Shown piece after piece: positions 1 to 9,440 of a stretch of 64,000 bases of DNA. A model generated the notes under the pieces. The model was not told the DNA's origin, searched no databases, and worked only from the letters and a program-made list of their open reading frames with translations. Each line of letters opens with the position of its first letter. Position 1 is the first letter of the stretch. The position numbers and the translations under genes were made by a program. This DNA comes from Pseudomonas sp. R37(2017). GTDB lineage: Bacteria > Pseudomonadota > Gammaproteobacteria > Pseudomonadales > Pseudomonadaceae. The DNA lies in NCBI RefSeq assembly GCF_002113375.1, contig NZ_NEHO01000004.1, positions 302,926 through 366,925 of the forward strand, in the 5' to 3' direction.

Positions 1-36
1 GGGCAGCGGCTCCCCGGTGTTTGCGTTGATGAACAT
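1..36 (-). CDS. Possible start of a gene running off the left edge (partial)
   Basis: On the minus strand an ATG at 36 opens a frame that reads MFINANTGEPLP to the window edge. A purine-rich AGAGGAGG lies about 13 bases upstream, which is rather far for a ribosome binding site. The same frame stays open upstream to a TAG near 150, so the true start could be earlier. The fragment is too short for any family call and the gene may not be real. Confidence 0.2.
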   Translation of the reverse strand, partial: MFINANTGEPLP

Positions 37-186
37 CGGGAGGTGCTTGCCTCCTCTGGGCAACAGGGTGGGGGGCTTTGGGTGGGTATCAGCCTGGCGA
101 ATAATGAAGGACAGCCGTAGCCAGCCTGTCTAGATTGCAAAGTCCGGGGGCAGTGACGCCCCAATAACAATAAAAGAGACGGATCC

Positions 187-1536
187 ATGCAGAACTCGAC
201 CCAAGCGGCCAATGCCTGGCGCATCCTGTTCCTGTTGTTCCTGGCCAACCTGTTCAATTTTTTCGACCGCACCATCCCGGCCATCATCATCGAGCCCATT
301 CGCATGGAATGGCACCTCAGTGATTTCCAGTTGGGGATCATCGGTACGGCGTTCACCATCGTCTACGCCATTGCCGGCTTGCCGCTAGGGCGCATGGCCG
401 ACACCGGTTCGCGCAGCAAGCTGATGGGTTGGGGGCTGGCGGTGTGGAGCGGGCTGACGGCCGTCAACGGTATGGTGGGCAATTTCTGGAGCTTCCTGAT
501 CGTGCGCATGGGCATCGGCATCGGCGAGGCCAGTTATGCACCGGCCGCCAACTCGCTGATCGGCGACCTGTTTCCGGCGCACCGTCGGGCGCGGGCCATG
601 GGCATCTTCATGCTCGGCTTGCCATTGGGGCTGTTGCTGGCGTTCTTCACCATCGGCGCGATGGTCAAGGCCTTCGATAGCTGGCGCGCGCCGTTCTTTA
701 TCGCGGCGGTACCCGGGCTGTTCCTCGCGATTTTCATGTTCTTCATCAAGGAACCGAAACGCGGCGCCGCCGAGAGCGTCCAGGTGTCACAGGAAAAGAT
801 CGATCGGCCGATCCGCCGGGTGTTGGCTGTACCGACCTTCCTGTGGCTGGTGATGGCCGGGCTGTGTTTCAACTTCGCGACCTATGCCTGCAACTCGTTT
901 CTGGTGCCGATGCTGCAACGCTACTTCCTCATGCCGTTGCAGGATGCCGCGGTCGCCACCGGGATTATTGTCGGCGTGACCGGGTTGGTCGGCCTGACCC
1001 TTGGCGGCTGGATCGCGGACAAGATTCATCAACGGATATCCAACGGGCGGCTGTTGTTTGCGGCCTTCAGCCTGGTGATTTCGACGGTCTGCACCGCGTG
1101 GGCGCTGCATTCCGGGCGTATCGGGATTGGGGTGTTTGTCGCCGTGTTCAGCGTCGGCTGGCTGTTCGCCTACAACTTCTATACCTGCGTATACACGGCG
1201 ATGCAGGACGTGGTCGAGCCGCGCTTGCGGGCGACGGCGATGGCGCTGTTCTTTGCCGGGCTGTATCTGTTGGGCGGTGGCCTGGGGCCGGTGGTGGTCG
1301 GGGCTTTGTCCGATCATTTCGCGCACAGGGCGATGCTGGCGGCCGGTGCCGAGCAGATGACGGAAGCCTTCAAGGCGGTCGGCCTGCACGATGCGATGTA
1401 CCTGATTCCGGTGGCGCTGTTGTTCACCGTGGTGTTTCTGTTCCTGGCTTCGCGGAGTTTCGTGCGCGATGCCAAGCGGATGAAAGAAGGGTTGGTGGAG
1501 GTAGTTGAGCCTGACAGTTCTGCGGTGACTGCTTAA
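187..1536 (+). CDS. MFS transporter, Spinster-like
   Basis: This is a 449-residue major facilitator with about 12 hydrophobic segments, in the inner membrane. The N-terminal segment carries NFFDRT (about residues 24-29), followed by the loop 2-3 motif GRMADTGSRSK (about residues 68-78), the MFS motif-A position. The combination resembles Spinster-like MFS proteins, often annotated as sugar, lipid or organic-acid carriers; the substrate cannot be read from the sequence. The ATG follows AAAAGAGACGGATCC, a usable ribosome binding site. It stands alone, with a REP pair after its stop. Family confidence is high, substrate unknown. Confidence 0.85.
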   Translation: MQNSTQAANAWRILFLLFLANLFNFFDRTIPAIIIEPIRMEWHLSDFQLGIIGTAFTIVYAIAGLPLGRMADTGSRSKLMGWGLAVWSGLTAVNGMVGNFWSFLIVRMGIGIGEASYAPAANSLIGDLFPAHRRARAMGIFMLGLPLGLLLAFFTIGAMVKAFDSWRAPFFIAAVPGLFLAIFMFFIKEPKRGAAESVQVSQEKIDRPIRRVLAVPTFLWLVMAGLCFNFATYACNSFLVPMLQRYFLMPLQDAAVATGIIVGVTGLVGLTLGGWIADKIHQRISNGRLLFAAFSLVISTVCTAWALHSGRIGIGVFVAVFSVGWLFAYNFYTCVYTAMQDVVEPRLRATAMALFFAGLYLLGGGLGPVVVGALSDHFAHRAMLAAGAEQMTEAFKAVGLHDAMYLIPVALLFTVVFLFLASRSFVRDAKRMKEGLVEVVEPDSSAVTA

Positions 1537-1548
1537 CCGCTATCGTCG

Positions 1549-1645
1549 GAACGCCGCCCGGAGCAAGCCCGCTCCCACAGGTTCTGTGGTGTTCGCAGAT
1601 TCTGTGCACGACGCGGACACTGTGGGAGCGGGCTTGCCCGCGAAG
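1549..1645. repeat. REP doublet (inverted pair)
   Basis: Two inverted copies of the Pseudomonas REP core face each other: GCAAGCCCGCTCCCACA at 1563-1579 and TGTGGGAGCGGGCTTGC at 1621-1637. The pair can fold into a large hairpin between the MFS gene and rapA. This copy has GGGCTTGCCCGCGA where most copies in the window have GAGCCTGCTCGCGA, so it belongs to a different sequence variant. Confidence 0.85.
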
Positions 1646-1680
1646 AGGCCATCAACAGCACTACCGACATTGAAGTAAAC

Positions 1681-1712
1681 AAAAAGGCCCGCATCACTGC
1701 GGGCCTTCTTTC
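1681..1712 (-). terminator. Rho-independent terminator of rapA
   Basis: GGCCCGC-ATCACT-GCGGGCC (1686-1705) is flanked by five A residues on the left and TTCTTTCT on the right. Read on the minus strand it gives a GC-rich stem followed by T5, 22 bases past the rapA stop. It could also act on the plus strand. Confidence 0.85.
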
Positions 1713-1733
1713 TATAGCAGTGGAGGAGGGTAG

Positions 1734-4580
1734 TTAACCCGCCACCAATACCCGGATCGCTTCCAGTCGCAGCGCCGCCTTGTCGAGCATGGCCAGGCCT
1801 TGCTCGCGCAGTTTGCGCAGGGCGACCAGTTCGCTGTCGCGCACGGTCGGGTTGACCGCTTGCAAGGCGGTCAGGCGCGCCAGTTCTTCATCGGTATCGG
1901 CGGCCAGGCGACGCTGCGCCTCGGCGACACGTTCAGTGTGGCGAGGCAGGACCTTCGCTTCACCGGCGTTGATCCGTGGCGTCAACTGGTCACGCTGGGC
2001 CTGGATGAACTTGTTGGCGCTGGCACGCGGCACGCTCTCGAGCTGATCGTTCAAGGTTTCGAACGACACGCGGGGCGACAGGTCGTTGCCGTTGGTGTCG
2101 AGCAGGCAGCGCAGTGCGGCCGGCGGCAGGTAGCGGCCCAGTTGCAGCGAGCGCGGGGCAACCACTTCGCTCACATACAGCAGTTCCAGCAACACGGTGC
2201 CAGGCTTGAGCGCCTTGTTCTTGATCAGCGCCACGGCGGTGTTGCCCATGGAGCCGGACAGTACCAGATCCATGCCGCCTTGCACCATCGGGTGCTCCCA
2301 GGTGATGAACTGCATGTCTTCGCGAGACAGCGCCTGGTTACGGTCGTAGGTAATGGTCACGCCTTCGTCGTCGCCCAGCGGGAAGCTGGCATCGAGCATT
2401 TTTTCGCTTGGCTTGAGAATAAGAGCGTTTTCCGAGTGGTCTTCGCTGTCGATGCCGAAGGCGTCGAACAGGGTTTCCATGTAGATCGGCAGCGCGAACT
2501 GATCATCTTGCTCAAGGATATCTTCCACCAGCGCATCGCCTTCGCCCGCGCCACCGGAGTTCAGCTCCAGCAAACGGTCGCGGCCGGTGTGCAGCTCGGC
2601 TTCCAGGCGCTCACGCTCGGTGCGGGCTTCGTCGATCAGCGCTTGCCACTCGCTGTCGTCGGCTTCTTCGAGCAGCGGCAGCAGGCGTGGGCCGAACTGG
2701 TGCTGCAAGGCGTTGCCGGTCGGGCAGGTGTTGAGGAAAGCATTCAGTGCTTCGTGGTACCACTGGAACAGACGCTCTTGCGGGCTGGTTTCCAGGAACG
2801 GCACGTGCAGTTCGATCGTGTGCTTCTGGCCGATCCGGTCCAGACGGCCGATCCGCTGTTCCAGCAGGTCCGGGTGGGACGGCAGGTCGAACAGCACCAG
2901 GTGGTGAGCGAACTGGAAGTTGCGGCCTTCACTGCCGATTTCCGAGCAGATCAGCACCTGCGCGCCAAACTCTTCGTCGGCGAAGTAGGCGGCGGCGCGG
3001 TCACGCTCGAGGATGTTCATGCCCTCATGGAACACCGTGGCCGGGATGCCAGAACGCACGCGCAGGGCGTCTTCCAGGTCCATGGCGGTCTCGGCGTGGG
3101 CGCAGATCACCAGCACTTTGGTGCGCTTGAGCATCTTCAACTGGTCGATCAGCCATTCGACGCGGGGGTCGAATTTCCACCAGCGCTCTTCTTCGCTGGC
3201 GTCCGGTTGGGCCTGGAAGCTGACTTCCGGGTACAGCTCGGCGTGATCGCCCAGCGGCAGTTCGAGGTACTCGTCCGGGCATGGCAGCGGATACGGGTGC
3301 AGCTTGCGCTCGGGGAAACCCTGCACGGCGGCGCGGGTGTTGCGGAACAGCACGCGGCCGGTGCCGTGGCGGTCGAGCAGTTCGCGCACAAGGCGGGCGC
3401 TGGCTTCGTTGTCACCATCGTTGACGGCGGCCAGCAGGGCTTCACCTTCGTTGCCGAGGAAGCCATGGATGGTCTTGTGGGCTTGCGGCGACAGGCGACC
3501 CTGGTCCAGCAACTCCTGAACGGCTTCGGCCACCGGGCGATAGTTTTCGCTCTCGGCGCGGAAGGCTTGCAGGTCATGGAAGCGGTTCGGGTCGAGCAGG
3601 CGCAGACGGGCGAAATGGCTGTCCTGGCCCAGTTGTTCCGGGGTAGCGGTCAACAGCAGGACGCCGGGAATGGTTTCGGCGAGCTGCTCGACCAGCGAGT
3701 ATTCAGGGCTGACCTGATCTTCGTGCCACACCAGGTGGTGTGCCTCGTCGACCACCATCAAGTCCCAGCCCGCCGCGAACAGCGCGTCCTGGGCCTTCTC
3801 GTCGTCCACCAGCCACTCGAGCGCGACCAGCGCGAGCTGGGTGTCTTCGAACGGGTTGCTGGCATCGCTTTCGATAAAGCGCTCTTCGTCGAACAGCGCA
3901 ACCTGCAGGTTGAAGCGGCGGCGCATTTCAACCAGCCATTGGTGCTGCAGGTTCTCCGGAACCAGGATCAGCACGCGGCTGGCGCGGCCCGAGAGCAATT
4001 GGCGATGGATCACCAGGCCCGCTTCGATGGTTTTACCCAGGCCCACTTCGTCGGCCAGCAGAACCCGTGGAGCGATACGATCGGCGACTTCGCGAGCAAT
4101 GTGCAACTGGTGCGCGATCGGTTGTGCACGCACGCCACCCAGGCCCCACAACGAGGACTGCAATTGGCGGCTGGTGTGTTCAAGGGTGTGATAACGCAGG
4201 GAGAACCAGGCCAGCGGGTCGATCTGGCCGGCGAACAAACGGTCGCTGGCCAGGCGGAACTGAATGAAGTTCGACAGTTGGGTTTCCGGCAGGGTGACCA
4301 CTTCGTTCTGCGCATTGAGGCCGTGGTAAACCAGCAGGCCATCAATGTCATCGACCTCGCGGACGGTCAGTTTCCAGCCTTCGAAATGAGTGATGGAGTC
4401 GCCCGGCGAAAACCGCACGCGGGTAAGGGGCGCATTCCGTAGCGCGTACTGGCGGGTGTCGCCAGTGGCCGGGTAGAGCACGGTCAACAAGCGGCCGTCC
4501 TGTGCCAGAACGGTGCCTAAACCCAGCTCGGCTTCGCTGTCACTGATCCAGCGTTGCCCCGGTTGATACTGCTGCGCCAT
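1734..4580 (-). CDS. rapA: RNA polymerase-associated ATPase RapA (HepA)
   Basis: A 948-residue SWI2/SNF2-family ATPase that binds RNA polymerase core and helps recycle it after termination. The N-terminal Tudor-like region (residues 1-110) begins [20 protein letters not shown], characteristic of RapA. The helicase core shows [13 protein letters not shown] (Walker A, about residue 175), DEAHH (motif II, about residue 280) and a second RecA domain with [19 protein letters not shown] and [11 protein letters not shown] (motifs V and VI, about residues 545-590). The length fits the E. coli enzyme (about 968). It is a single-gene unit ending in a clear terminator. Confidence 0.97.
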   Translation of the reverse strand: MAQQYQPGQRWISDSEAELGLGTVLAQDGRLLTVLYPATGDTRQYALRNAPLTRVRFSPGDSITHFEGWKLTVREVDDIDGLLVYHGLNAQNEVVTLPETQLSNFIQFRLASDRLFAGQIDPLAWFSLRYHTLEHTSRQLQSSLWGLGGVRAQPIAHQLHIAREVADRIAPRVLLADEVGLGKTIEAGLVIHRQLLSGRASRVLILVPENLQHQWLVEMRRRFNLQVALFDEERFIESDASNPFEDTQLALVALEWLVDDEKAQDALFAAGWDLMVVDEAHHLVWHEDQVSPEYSLVEQLAETIPGVLLLTATPEQLGQDSHFARLRLLDPNRFHDLQAFRAESENYRPVAEAVQELLDQGRLSPQAHKTIHGFLGNEGEALLAAVNDGDNEASARLVRELLDRHGTGRVLFRNTRAAVQGFPERKLHPYPLPCPDEYLELPLGDHAELYPEVSFQAQPDASEEERWWKFDPRVEWLIDQLKMLKRTKVLVICAHAETAMDLEDALRVRSGIPATVFHEGMNILERDRAAAYFADEEFGAQVLICSEIGSEGRNFQFAHHLVLFDLPSHPDLLEQRIGRLDRIGQKHTIELHVPFLETSPQERLFQWYHEALNAFLNTCPTGNALQHQFGPRLLPLLEEADDSEWQALIDEARTERERLEAELHTGRDRLLELNSGGAGEGDALVEDILEQDDQFALPIYMETLFDAFGIDSEDHSENALILKPSEKMLDASFPLGDDEGVTITYDRNQALSREDMQFITWEHPMVQGGMDLVLSGSMGNTAVALIKNKALKPGTVLLELLYVSEVVAPRSLQLGRYLPPAALRCLLDTNGNDLSPRVSFETLNDQLESVPRASANKFIQAQRDQLTPRINAGEAKVLPRHTERVAEAQRRLAADTDEELARLTALQAVNPTVRDSELVALRKLREQGLAMLDKAALRLEAIRVLVAG

Positions 4581-4798
4581 GCTGCCTGACTCCCACCTTG
4601 AAAAAGCGGGCTATCTTAACGGAATGAGGGCTTCAGGGCCAAAGGACTCTCAGAAAAACTCACAGTCTTACGTTAGCCCACCTATGCATGACGCGCCGCT
4701 CGGTGCACGAATGAGTGCCAATTGGCTCACAGTTTGCGACCGATGGCTCAAGTCGCCATTCTCGAAGCCGACAGCCTGCTGACAGGAGACCGAAAACC

Positions 4799-5140
4799 AT
4801 GCTGCCACCGATGCTCCCCTTGAGTGCCGTGCCGATCACTTCGCAAACCGACCCGATCCGCCAGCGTCCGGATATTCCACCGGTGGTGCCGGTGCAGGAA
4901 AGCTCGAGTGAAAGCACCATTGACCTGCAAAAACGCAATCCTGAAGAGGATGGCCTGGTGCTGCGCGAGGAGCAGCGCCGCAGGCAGGAGCAGGAACGCC
5001 GCCGCCGCGAAGCCGACAATGGCCCCGAGGCGCACCTGGCGATTCCCGGCGACGAACTCAATGCCGACAACACCGTGCCAGTGGCGCCGTTGATGGAAGA
5101 TCAGCCACGGCAGGGGCTGTGGGTCGACATCGAGATTTGA
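4799..5140 (+). CDS. Small charged protein of unknown function
   Basis: A 113-residue protein without signal peptide or membrane segment. The N-terminus is rich in Pro and Thr, the middle (about residues 55-72) is an Arg/Gln/Glu run (REEQRRRQEQERRRRE) likely to be helical, and it ends in GLWVDIEI. I chose the ATG at 4799 because CAGGAGA lies 9 bases upstream; the frame is open further upstream without a ribosome binding site. Proteins of this kind in Pseudomonas are sometimes labelled aspartate-semialdehyde dehydrogenase, but nothing here resembles that enzyme. Confidence 0.75.
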   Translation: MLPPMLPLSAVPITSQTDPIRQRPDIPPVVPVQESSSESTIDLQKRNPEEDGLVLREEQRRRQEQERRRREADNGPEAHLAIPGDELNADNTVPVAPLMEDQPRQGLWVDIEI

Positions 5141-5239
5141 GCGCAGACTGGTCAGCGCGGCCGTCAGGACGCATTATTGGCGCAGGGTCGCCGAACGCTA
5201 CGGTGGCTGAATTTCATTTCAAGCGAAGCACTGACCGCC

Positions 5240-5401
5240 ATGAGCCAAGACGACAAACTGATTGATCTCAACGCTGAGCGCGCCAAGCGTGTTCATGACC
5301 TCAATGACAAACGGCTCAATGAAGTTCGCCAGGCGTTCGAGCAGGCCATGCCGTTGGGCAAGCCAAAGAAGAAGCCGAAAAACAAACCGAAAAAGCGCTG
5401 A
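5240..5401 (+). CDS. Small lysine-tailed protein
   Basis: A 53-residue cytoplasmic peptide starting MSQDDKLIDLNAERAKRVHD. The first 35 residues are a charged helix and the last 15 are a Lys/Pro tail (KPKKKPKNKPKKR), suggesting contact with nucleic acid or another polyanion. The ATG at 5240 is chosen over an earlier in-frame one at 5177 because the conserved-looking sequence starts here; no strong ribosome binding site is visible. Function unknown. Confidence 0.65.
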   Translation: MSQDDKLIDLNAERAKRVHDLNDKRLNEVRQAFEQAMPLGKPKKKPKNKPKKR

Positions 5402-5465
5402 AATCCCCCGCATTCATTGATGCGGGTCAAAGGTTCCCCTTCCTCTTGCCCAGTCTCGGGCGACA

Positions 5466-5479
5466 TTGATCCCGGTCAA
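5466..5479 (+). promoter_or_regulatory. ANR/FNR box upstream of ccoM
   Basis: TTGATCCCGGTCAA matches the ANR/FNR consensus TTGAT-N4-ATCAA with one mismatch (A to G in the right arm). It lies 66 bases before the ATG of the CcoM-like peptide, a position suited to oxygen-responsive activation. This fits the idea that the peptide is a subunit of a low-oxygen terminal oxidase. Confidence 0.75.
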
Positions 5480-5544
5480 TATTCTCTCCTGCCCCTTTGG
5501 TTAACTTAGCCCTATCGCAACAAGCCAAGTGCAGGAGACGCGTC

Positions 5545-5655
5545 ATGTTTTTCGACAACGTGGTGATCGCCGGAGTGCTGACTGTCAGCCTCATGTTTGT
5601 GTTTTTTGCAGGGTTCGGACTTTTTATCTGGAAGGATTCGCACAAGCGGAAATAA
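5545..5655 (+). CDS. ccoM: CcoM-like small subunit of cbb3 cytochrome c oxidase
   Basis: A 36-residue single-span membrane peptide: a short MFFDN head, one hydrophobic helix (residues 6-28) ending GFGLFIWKD, then a basic tail SHKRK. From memory this closely matches CcoM, the extra helix found in the P. stutzeri cbb3 oxidase structure and encoded away from the cco operons. GCAGGAGACG precedes the ATG at a good distance. An ANR box upstream and a hairpin terminator downstream make it a self-contained low-oxygen transcription unit. The identification rests on recalled similarity, without an alignment. Confidence 0.78.
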   Translation: MFFDNVVIAGVLTVSLMFVFFAGFGLFIWKDSHKRK

Positions 5656-5696
5656 CCGTGGTTCTTTCTGGATGTAATGAGCACGCAAGGCATTTT

Positions 5697-5722
5697 GGGC
5701 AACTTCGGTTGCCCTTTTTTTT
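5697..5722 (+). terminator. Rho-independent terminator of ccoM
   Basis: GGGCAAC-TTCG-GTTGCCC is a perfect 7-bp stem with a UUCG tetraloop, followed by T8. It begins 42 bases after the ccoM stop. Confidence 0.92.
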
Positions 5723-5802
5723 GCCTGCAAAAATCTGTTGGAGTGCATAAAACCACCGCCGCTCCCACATGGGTTCTATGGTGTTAAGAAATTCATGGCA
5801 AT

Positions 5803-5837
5803 AAAAAAGGCGCGTTCCTTGCGGAGCGCGCCTTTTT
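5803..5837 (-). terminator. Terminator of the phosphate transporter gene
   Basis: AAAAAGGCGCGTTCC-TTGC-GGAGCGCGCCTTTTT forms a long stem with one mismatch, flanked by A and T runs, so it could act in both directions. It lies just after the stop of the minus-strand pit gene. Confidence 0.85.
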
Positions 5838-5851
5838 CGTTTGGCTGCTTA

Positions 5852-7327
5852 TCAGCTGCCAAGTGCCTTCGAGGCGAGCCAGAACAACCCGGCCGACAGC
5901 GCCACTGTGGCTGGCAGGGTCAATACCCAGGCCAGCAGGATGTTTTTGACGGTGCCGCCTTGCAGACCGCTCTTGTTGGCGACCATGGTGCCCGCCACGC
6001 CAGAGGACAGCACGTGGGTAGTGGAAACCGGCAGGCTGAAGACGTTCGCCATGCCGATCAGGCCGGCTGTGGTGATCTGCGCCGACATGCCTTGGGAGTA
6101 AGTCATGCCTTGCTTGCCGATCTTCTCGCCAATGGTCAGGACCACGCGTTTCCAGCCGACCATGGTGCCCAGGCCCAAGGCCAGTGCAACCGCCAGGATC
6201 ACCCAGAACGGGGCGTACTCAGTAGTGGTGGTCAGGTCTTTGCGCAGCTTGTCCAGGTCGGCCTTTTCACGAGCCCCGAGGCTTGGCAGCTTGCTGACTT
6301 TCTTCGCGGTGTCGTCCAGGCAGAGCAGGTAGCGACGTATTTCGATACGGCTTTCCGCCGGCAGCGAGTGGTAGTCCGCTACACCTTTGAGGCTGCCGAG
6401 CAGGGCGCTGATGGTTGGTTCGGTCTGTTGCGGGTTGCAACGGAACTTCTCCGGCAGATCGCCTTCTACACTCTTGCCCAGGGCCAGGTACTCACCCAGG
6501 GTTTCGGCATTGCGCTGGTAGAACTGGCTCAGGTGCAGCGTGGCGTCGCGGGTGCGCTCGATCTGGTAGGTCGTGCTGTTCAGGTCGAGGACGAACTGCG
6601 CCGGCACGATACCGATCAGGACCAGCATGATCAGGCCGATACCTTTCTGGCCATCGTTGGAACCGTGTACGAAGCTCACGCCCATGGCCGAGATCACCAG
6701 TACCAGGCGATTCCAGAACGGAGGGTGTTTCTTGTCGTCGATCTTGCGGCGCTGTTCCGGCGTCTTGTGCATCTTCGACAGCGGACGCCACCATTTAAGG
6801 CCGATAAGGATCAGCGCGGCGATCAGGAAGCCGGCCATTGGCGAGAACACAAGCGACATGCCGATATCGATCGCCTTCTGCCAGTTCACGCCATCGGCCA
6901 ACGGAATGTCGTTGATCAAGGCATTCGCCAGGCCTACGCCAAGGATCGAACCGATCAACGTATGGGAGCTGGAGGCGGGGATACCGAAATACCAGGTGCC
7001 CAGGTTCCAGGTGATGGCTGCGGCGAGCAACGAGAACACCATCGCCAGACCATGGCCGGTGTTCACATTGATCAGCAGCTCTACCGGCAGCAGGTGGACA
7101 ATGGCATAGGCCACGCCGACCCCGCCCAGCAGCACGCCGAGGAAGTTGAACACGCCGGAGAAAAACACCGCCAGGTGAGGCGGCATGGCTTTGGTGTAGA
7201 TAACGGTGGCCACCGCGTTAGCGGTGTCATGAAAGCCGTTGATGAACTCGAAGGCGAGGACAAAGGCCAGGGCGAGCAAGAGGCTCACAAGCACCCAAGC
7301 ATCCAGTCCGCTGAATAAATCGATCAT
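5852..7327 (-). CDS. pitA: PiT-family inorganic phosphate transporter
   Basis: A 491-residue inner-membrane carrier for low-affinity uptake of phosphate (as metal-phosphate) driven by protons. Both copies of the PiT signature are present: GFHDTANAVATVIYT near residue 31 and GSNDGQKGIGLIMLVL near residue 225. A hydrophilic cytoplasmic segment (about residues 235-365) separates the two membrane halves, as in E. coli PitA (499 residues). No pho box was recognised upstream. The family is certain; PitA versus a paralogue is inferred from length. Confidence 0.9.
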   Translation of the reverse strand: MIDLFSGLDAWVLVSLLLALAFVLAFEFINGFHDTANAVATVIYTKAMPPHLAVFFSGVFNFLGVLLGGVGVAYAIVHLLPVELLINVNTGHGLAMVFSLLAAAITWNLGTWYFGIPASSSHTLIGSILGVGLANALINDIPLADGVNWQKAIDIGMSLVFSPMAGFLIAALILIGLKWWRPLSKMHKTPEQRRKIDDKKHPPFWNRLVLVISAMGVSFVHGSNDGQKGIGLIMLVLIGIVPAQFVLDLNSTTYQIERTRDATLHLSQFYQRNAETLGEYLALGKSVEGDLPEKFRCNPQQTEPTISALLGSLKGVADYHSLPAESRIEIRRYLLCLDDTAKKVSKLPSLGAREKADLDKLRKDLTTTTEYAPFWVILAVALALGLGTMVGWKRVVLTIGEKIGKQGMTYSQGMSAQITTAGLIGMANVFSLPVSTTHVLSSGVAGTMVANKSGLQGGTVKNILLAWVLTLPATVALSAGLFWLASKALGS

Positions 7328-7703
7328 GAAGGTTTTCTGACCCGGTCATAAGGGGGCGCGATTATGCCAGAAAAGAGTGTCAATCAATGCACTAGCTGCT
7401 CGTCGGTAACATTCTTCAATGATTTTTTTCGCCGCAAAGCCCAAAACCCAAGGGTTTTGCTGTGTTTTTTAAGTCATTGATTTTATTTGAAAAGATAGCC
7501 GTCGCAGGTGAATCGCGCCCCAGGGGGATAGGCTTGAAAGCTTGTGCGAAAAATCTGAGAAATAGGTCAGATACCGAAAATCTGCCTGATTCGATGAGGG
7601 TGAAGGCCGCTGCCCGCTGGTAGCGGGCGCGCAAGGCAAGATCGATACATCCCGCTTTTAACGGGTGCAGAGGCAGGCCTTTATAAGAAGCAGACCGAAG
7701 CAG
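7328..7703. other. Intergenic stretch, no gene seen
   Basis: This AT-richer gap separates pitA from a small gene on the same strand. The only structure noted is CAAAACC-CAAG-GGTTTTG (7442-7459), followed within 12 bases by a T run, which resembles a weak plus-strand terminator with no gene before it. No convincing reading frame was found. Confidence 0.4.
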
Positions 7704-7904
7704 TCACGGCTCTTCGGCTCGGAGTTCCTTTTCCATTTTTTGAAGTTCCTGCTGGAAAACCTGATCCTGAACGGTGGCGCGTTTACGCCAGGGTTTGCGT
7801 TCCGGTTCGGGTTGAGCGGCGTAAGTGGTGACTTCTCCGCCGTAAACTTCCTTGTAACGTTGTTCCTGGCGCTCTAGTTCCGCGCGCAGTTCGTCTTTCG
7901 TCAC
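7704..7904 (-). CDS. Small coiled-coil protein of unknown function
   Basis: A 66-residue, highly charged cytoplasmic protein. It begins [20 protein letters not shown] (predicted helix), has a short Pro-rich linker near residues 32-38, then a second helix ([20 protein letters not shown]). The balanced charge and helical repeats suggest oligomerisation. Its length and start are typical of small conserved Pseudomonas proteins; no function is recognised. Confidence 0.6.
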   Translation of the reverse strand: MTKDELRAELERQEQRYKEVYGGEVTTYAAQPEPERKPWRKRATVQDQVFQQELQKMEKELRAEEP

Positions 7905-8594
7905 AGTGCTACCTGATTGAGTTGAGATAAATTCTGGTGAAAACGCGCTGCATCAAATCGATTGATCACGTTTGTCGAGTGGGCAATGCCCGTCAAGGCA
8001 TCGTTCTGGCAACGACGTGCTCAATACTTCCATGTCACAGGCGGCCACGGCACCAGAGATAAACAGCTGACGTAGCTTCAGTTTCCTGTTTCAGCAAGCG
8101 CACCGGCAAGGCATTTGCAATGCGGATGTGGCGCTTGCGAAGGGCAACGCAGATGGGACATCTGCATTGCCGGGCAGCGGGTCCGGCAAGTAAAAAACCG
8201 AAGCGCTACTGAGTTGTATTATAGCGGCCGATTTGAAGAACACTATATCCAAAAAGTTGAAAGCGGGTCTTGGCGTGTGACCGTTTTGTTGCTCGAAACT
8301 TACGATCAACTAGAACGTCGACTGATACCTCATCGCTGCGATACCTTCCTGGCGCCATTAAACCGAGCAAGTTACGGTACTTGGAGTGCCCCATTAAATC
8401 CTGCTTCGAGTCGATGTAATCATGCGTACGTGAGTCAGTGAAAACCGAATATCAACGGATCGGGTGACAGGCTCGATGGATTGCGATTATCGGTCGAGCG
8501 TTCGATAATCGCCCGGTGTTGGTGCGTTGGGCTTGAGCGTCAGGCGCCAGCCCTTTGTAATAGTCGCTGATCCGAGTGGGTAAAAGGACCTTGT
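7905..8594. other. 690-base intergenic stretch upstream of pcaR
   Basis: No supported gene. A plus-strand frame at 8115-8441 has no ribosome binding site and no protein-like composition. Notable structure: GCAATGCGGATGT (8117-8129) and ACATCTGCATTGC (8158-8170) form an inverted repeat with 12 of 13 positions matching and a 28-base loop, possibly a repeat-element remnant. The right end holds the PcaR operator pair. Confidence 0.5.
8481..8514 (+). promoter_or_regulatory. PcaR operator pair upstream of pcaR
   Basis: GTTCGATAATCGCCC (8500-8514) differs at one position from the PcaR box I recall from P. putida pcaIJ (GTTCGATAATCGCAC). An inverted half lies at 8481-8495, so that GCGATTATCG (8483-8492) and CGATAATCGC (8503-8512) are a perfect 10-bp inverted repeat with a 10-base centre. 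It sits 81 bases before the pcaR ATG, suggesting autoregulation. Confidence 0.75.
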
Positions 8595-9437
8595 ATGAAC
8601 GATCAAATGCGCAATTCCTTCGCTTCAGTGGCTCCACCCATCGTTGCCTCACCGGCCAAGCGAATCCAGGCACTGACCGGTGACCCGGATTTCATGACCT
8701 CCCTGGCCCGTGGCCTGGCCGTGGTGCAGGCGTTTCAGGAGCGCAAACGGCACCTGACCATCGCCCAGATCAGCCACCGCACGGAAATTCCCCGCGCCGC
8801 TGTGCGCCGTTGCCTGCATACCCTGATCAAGCTCGGCTACGCCACCACCGATGGCCGTACCTATTCGTTGCTGCCCAAAGTGCTGACTCTCGGTCATGCC
8901 TATGTTTCTTCGACGCCGCTGGCGGTGTCCGCCCAGCCTTACCTGGACCGCATGAGCGAACAACTGCACGAGGCCTGCAACATGGCCACGCTGGAAGGTG
9001 ATGACATTCTGTACATCGCTCGCTCTGCGACCACGCAGCGGCTGATTTCGGTGGACCTGTCGGTAGGCGGGCGCTTGCCGGCCTATTGCACGTCGATGGG
9101 GCGGATTCTGCTGGCCGCGCTGGATGACACGTCGCTGGGCGAGTACCTCGATCACGCCGAATTGCAGGCCAAGACCAGTCGTACGATCCACACCCCCCAG
9201 GCATTGCTCGAATGCCTGCAAGAGGTGCGACAGCAAGGCTGGTGCATCGTCGACCAGGAACTCGAGCAAGGGCTGCGGTCGATTGCGGTCCCGGTGTACG
9301 ACGCCTCCGGCCAGGTGGTGGCGGCCCTCAATGTCAGCACCCACGCCGGGCGAGTCAGCCGCAATGAGCTGGAACAGCGTTTCCTGCCCGGTCTGCTGAG
9401 TGCCAGTCGCGACCTCAGTACCCAGCTGTTTACTTAA
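8595..9437 (+). CDS. pcaR: IclR-family regulator of the pca genes
   Basis: A 280-residue regulator that responds to beta-ketoadipate and controls beta-ketoadipate pathway genes in P. putida. The N-terminal winged helix includes LTIAQISHRTEIPRAAVRRC (about residues 54-75); the IclR effector domain follows (residues 105-275) with IARSATTQRLISVDLSVGGRLPAY and a C-terminal ALNVSTHAGR segment. The leader SPAKRIQALTGDPDFMTSLARG is typical of PcaR/PcaU/CatR-type IclR proteins. It is the first gene of the pca block and has a PcaR-type operator in its own promoter. Confidence 0.94.
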   Translation: MNDQMRNSFASVAPPIVASPAKRIQALTGDPDFMTSLARGLAVVQAFQERKRHLTIAQISHRTEIPRAAVRRCLHTLIKLGYATTDGRTYSLLPKVLTLGHAYVSSTPLAVSAQPYLDRMSEQLHEACNMATLEGDDILYIARSATTQRLISVDLSVGGRLPAYCTSMGRILLAALDDTSLGEYLDHAELQAKTSRTIHTPQALLECLQEVRQQGWCIVDQELEQGLRSIAVPVYDASGQVVAALNVSTHAGRVSRNELEQRFLPGLLSASRDLSTQLFT

Positions 9438-9440
9438 GCT

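Noticed and set aside
8115..8441. A 108-residue frame in the gap upstream of pcaR
   Set aside because: No ribosome binding site, no recognisable domain and composition unlike a protein; it also spans the inverted repeat at 8117-8170.
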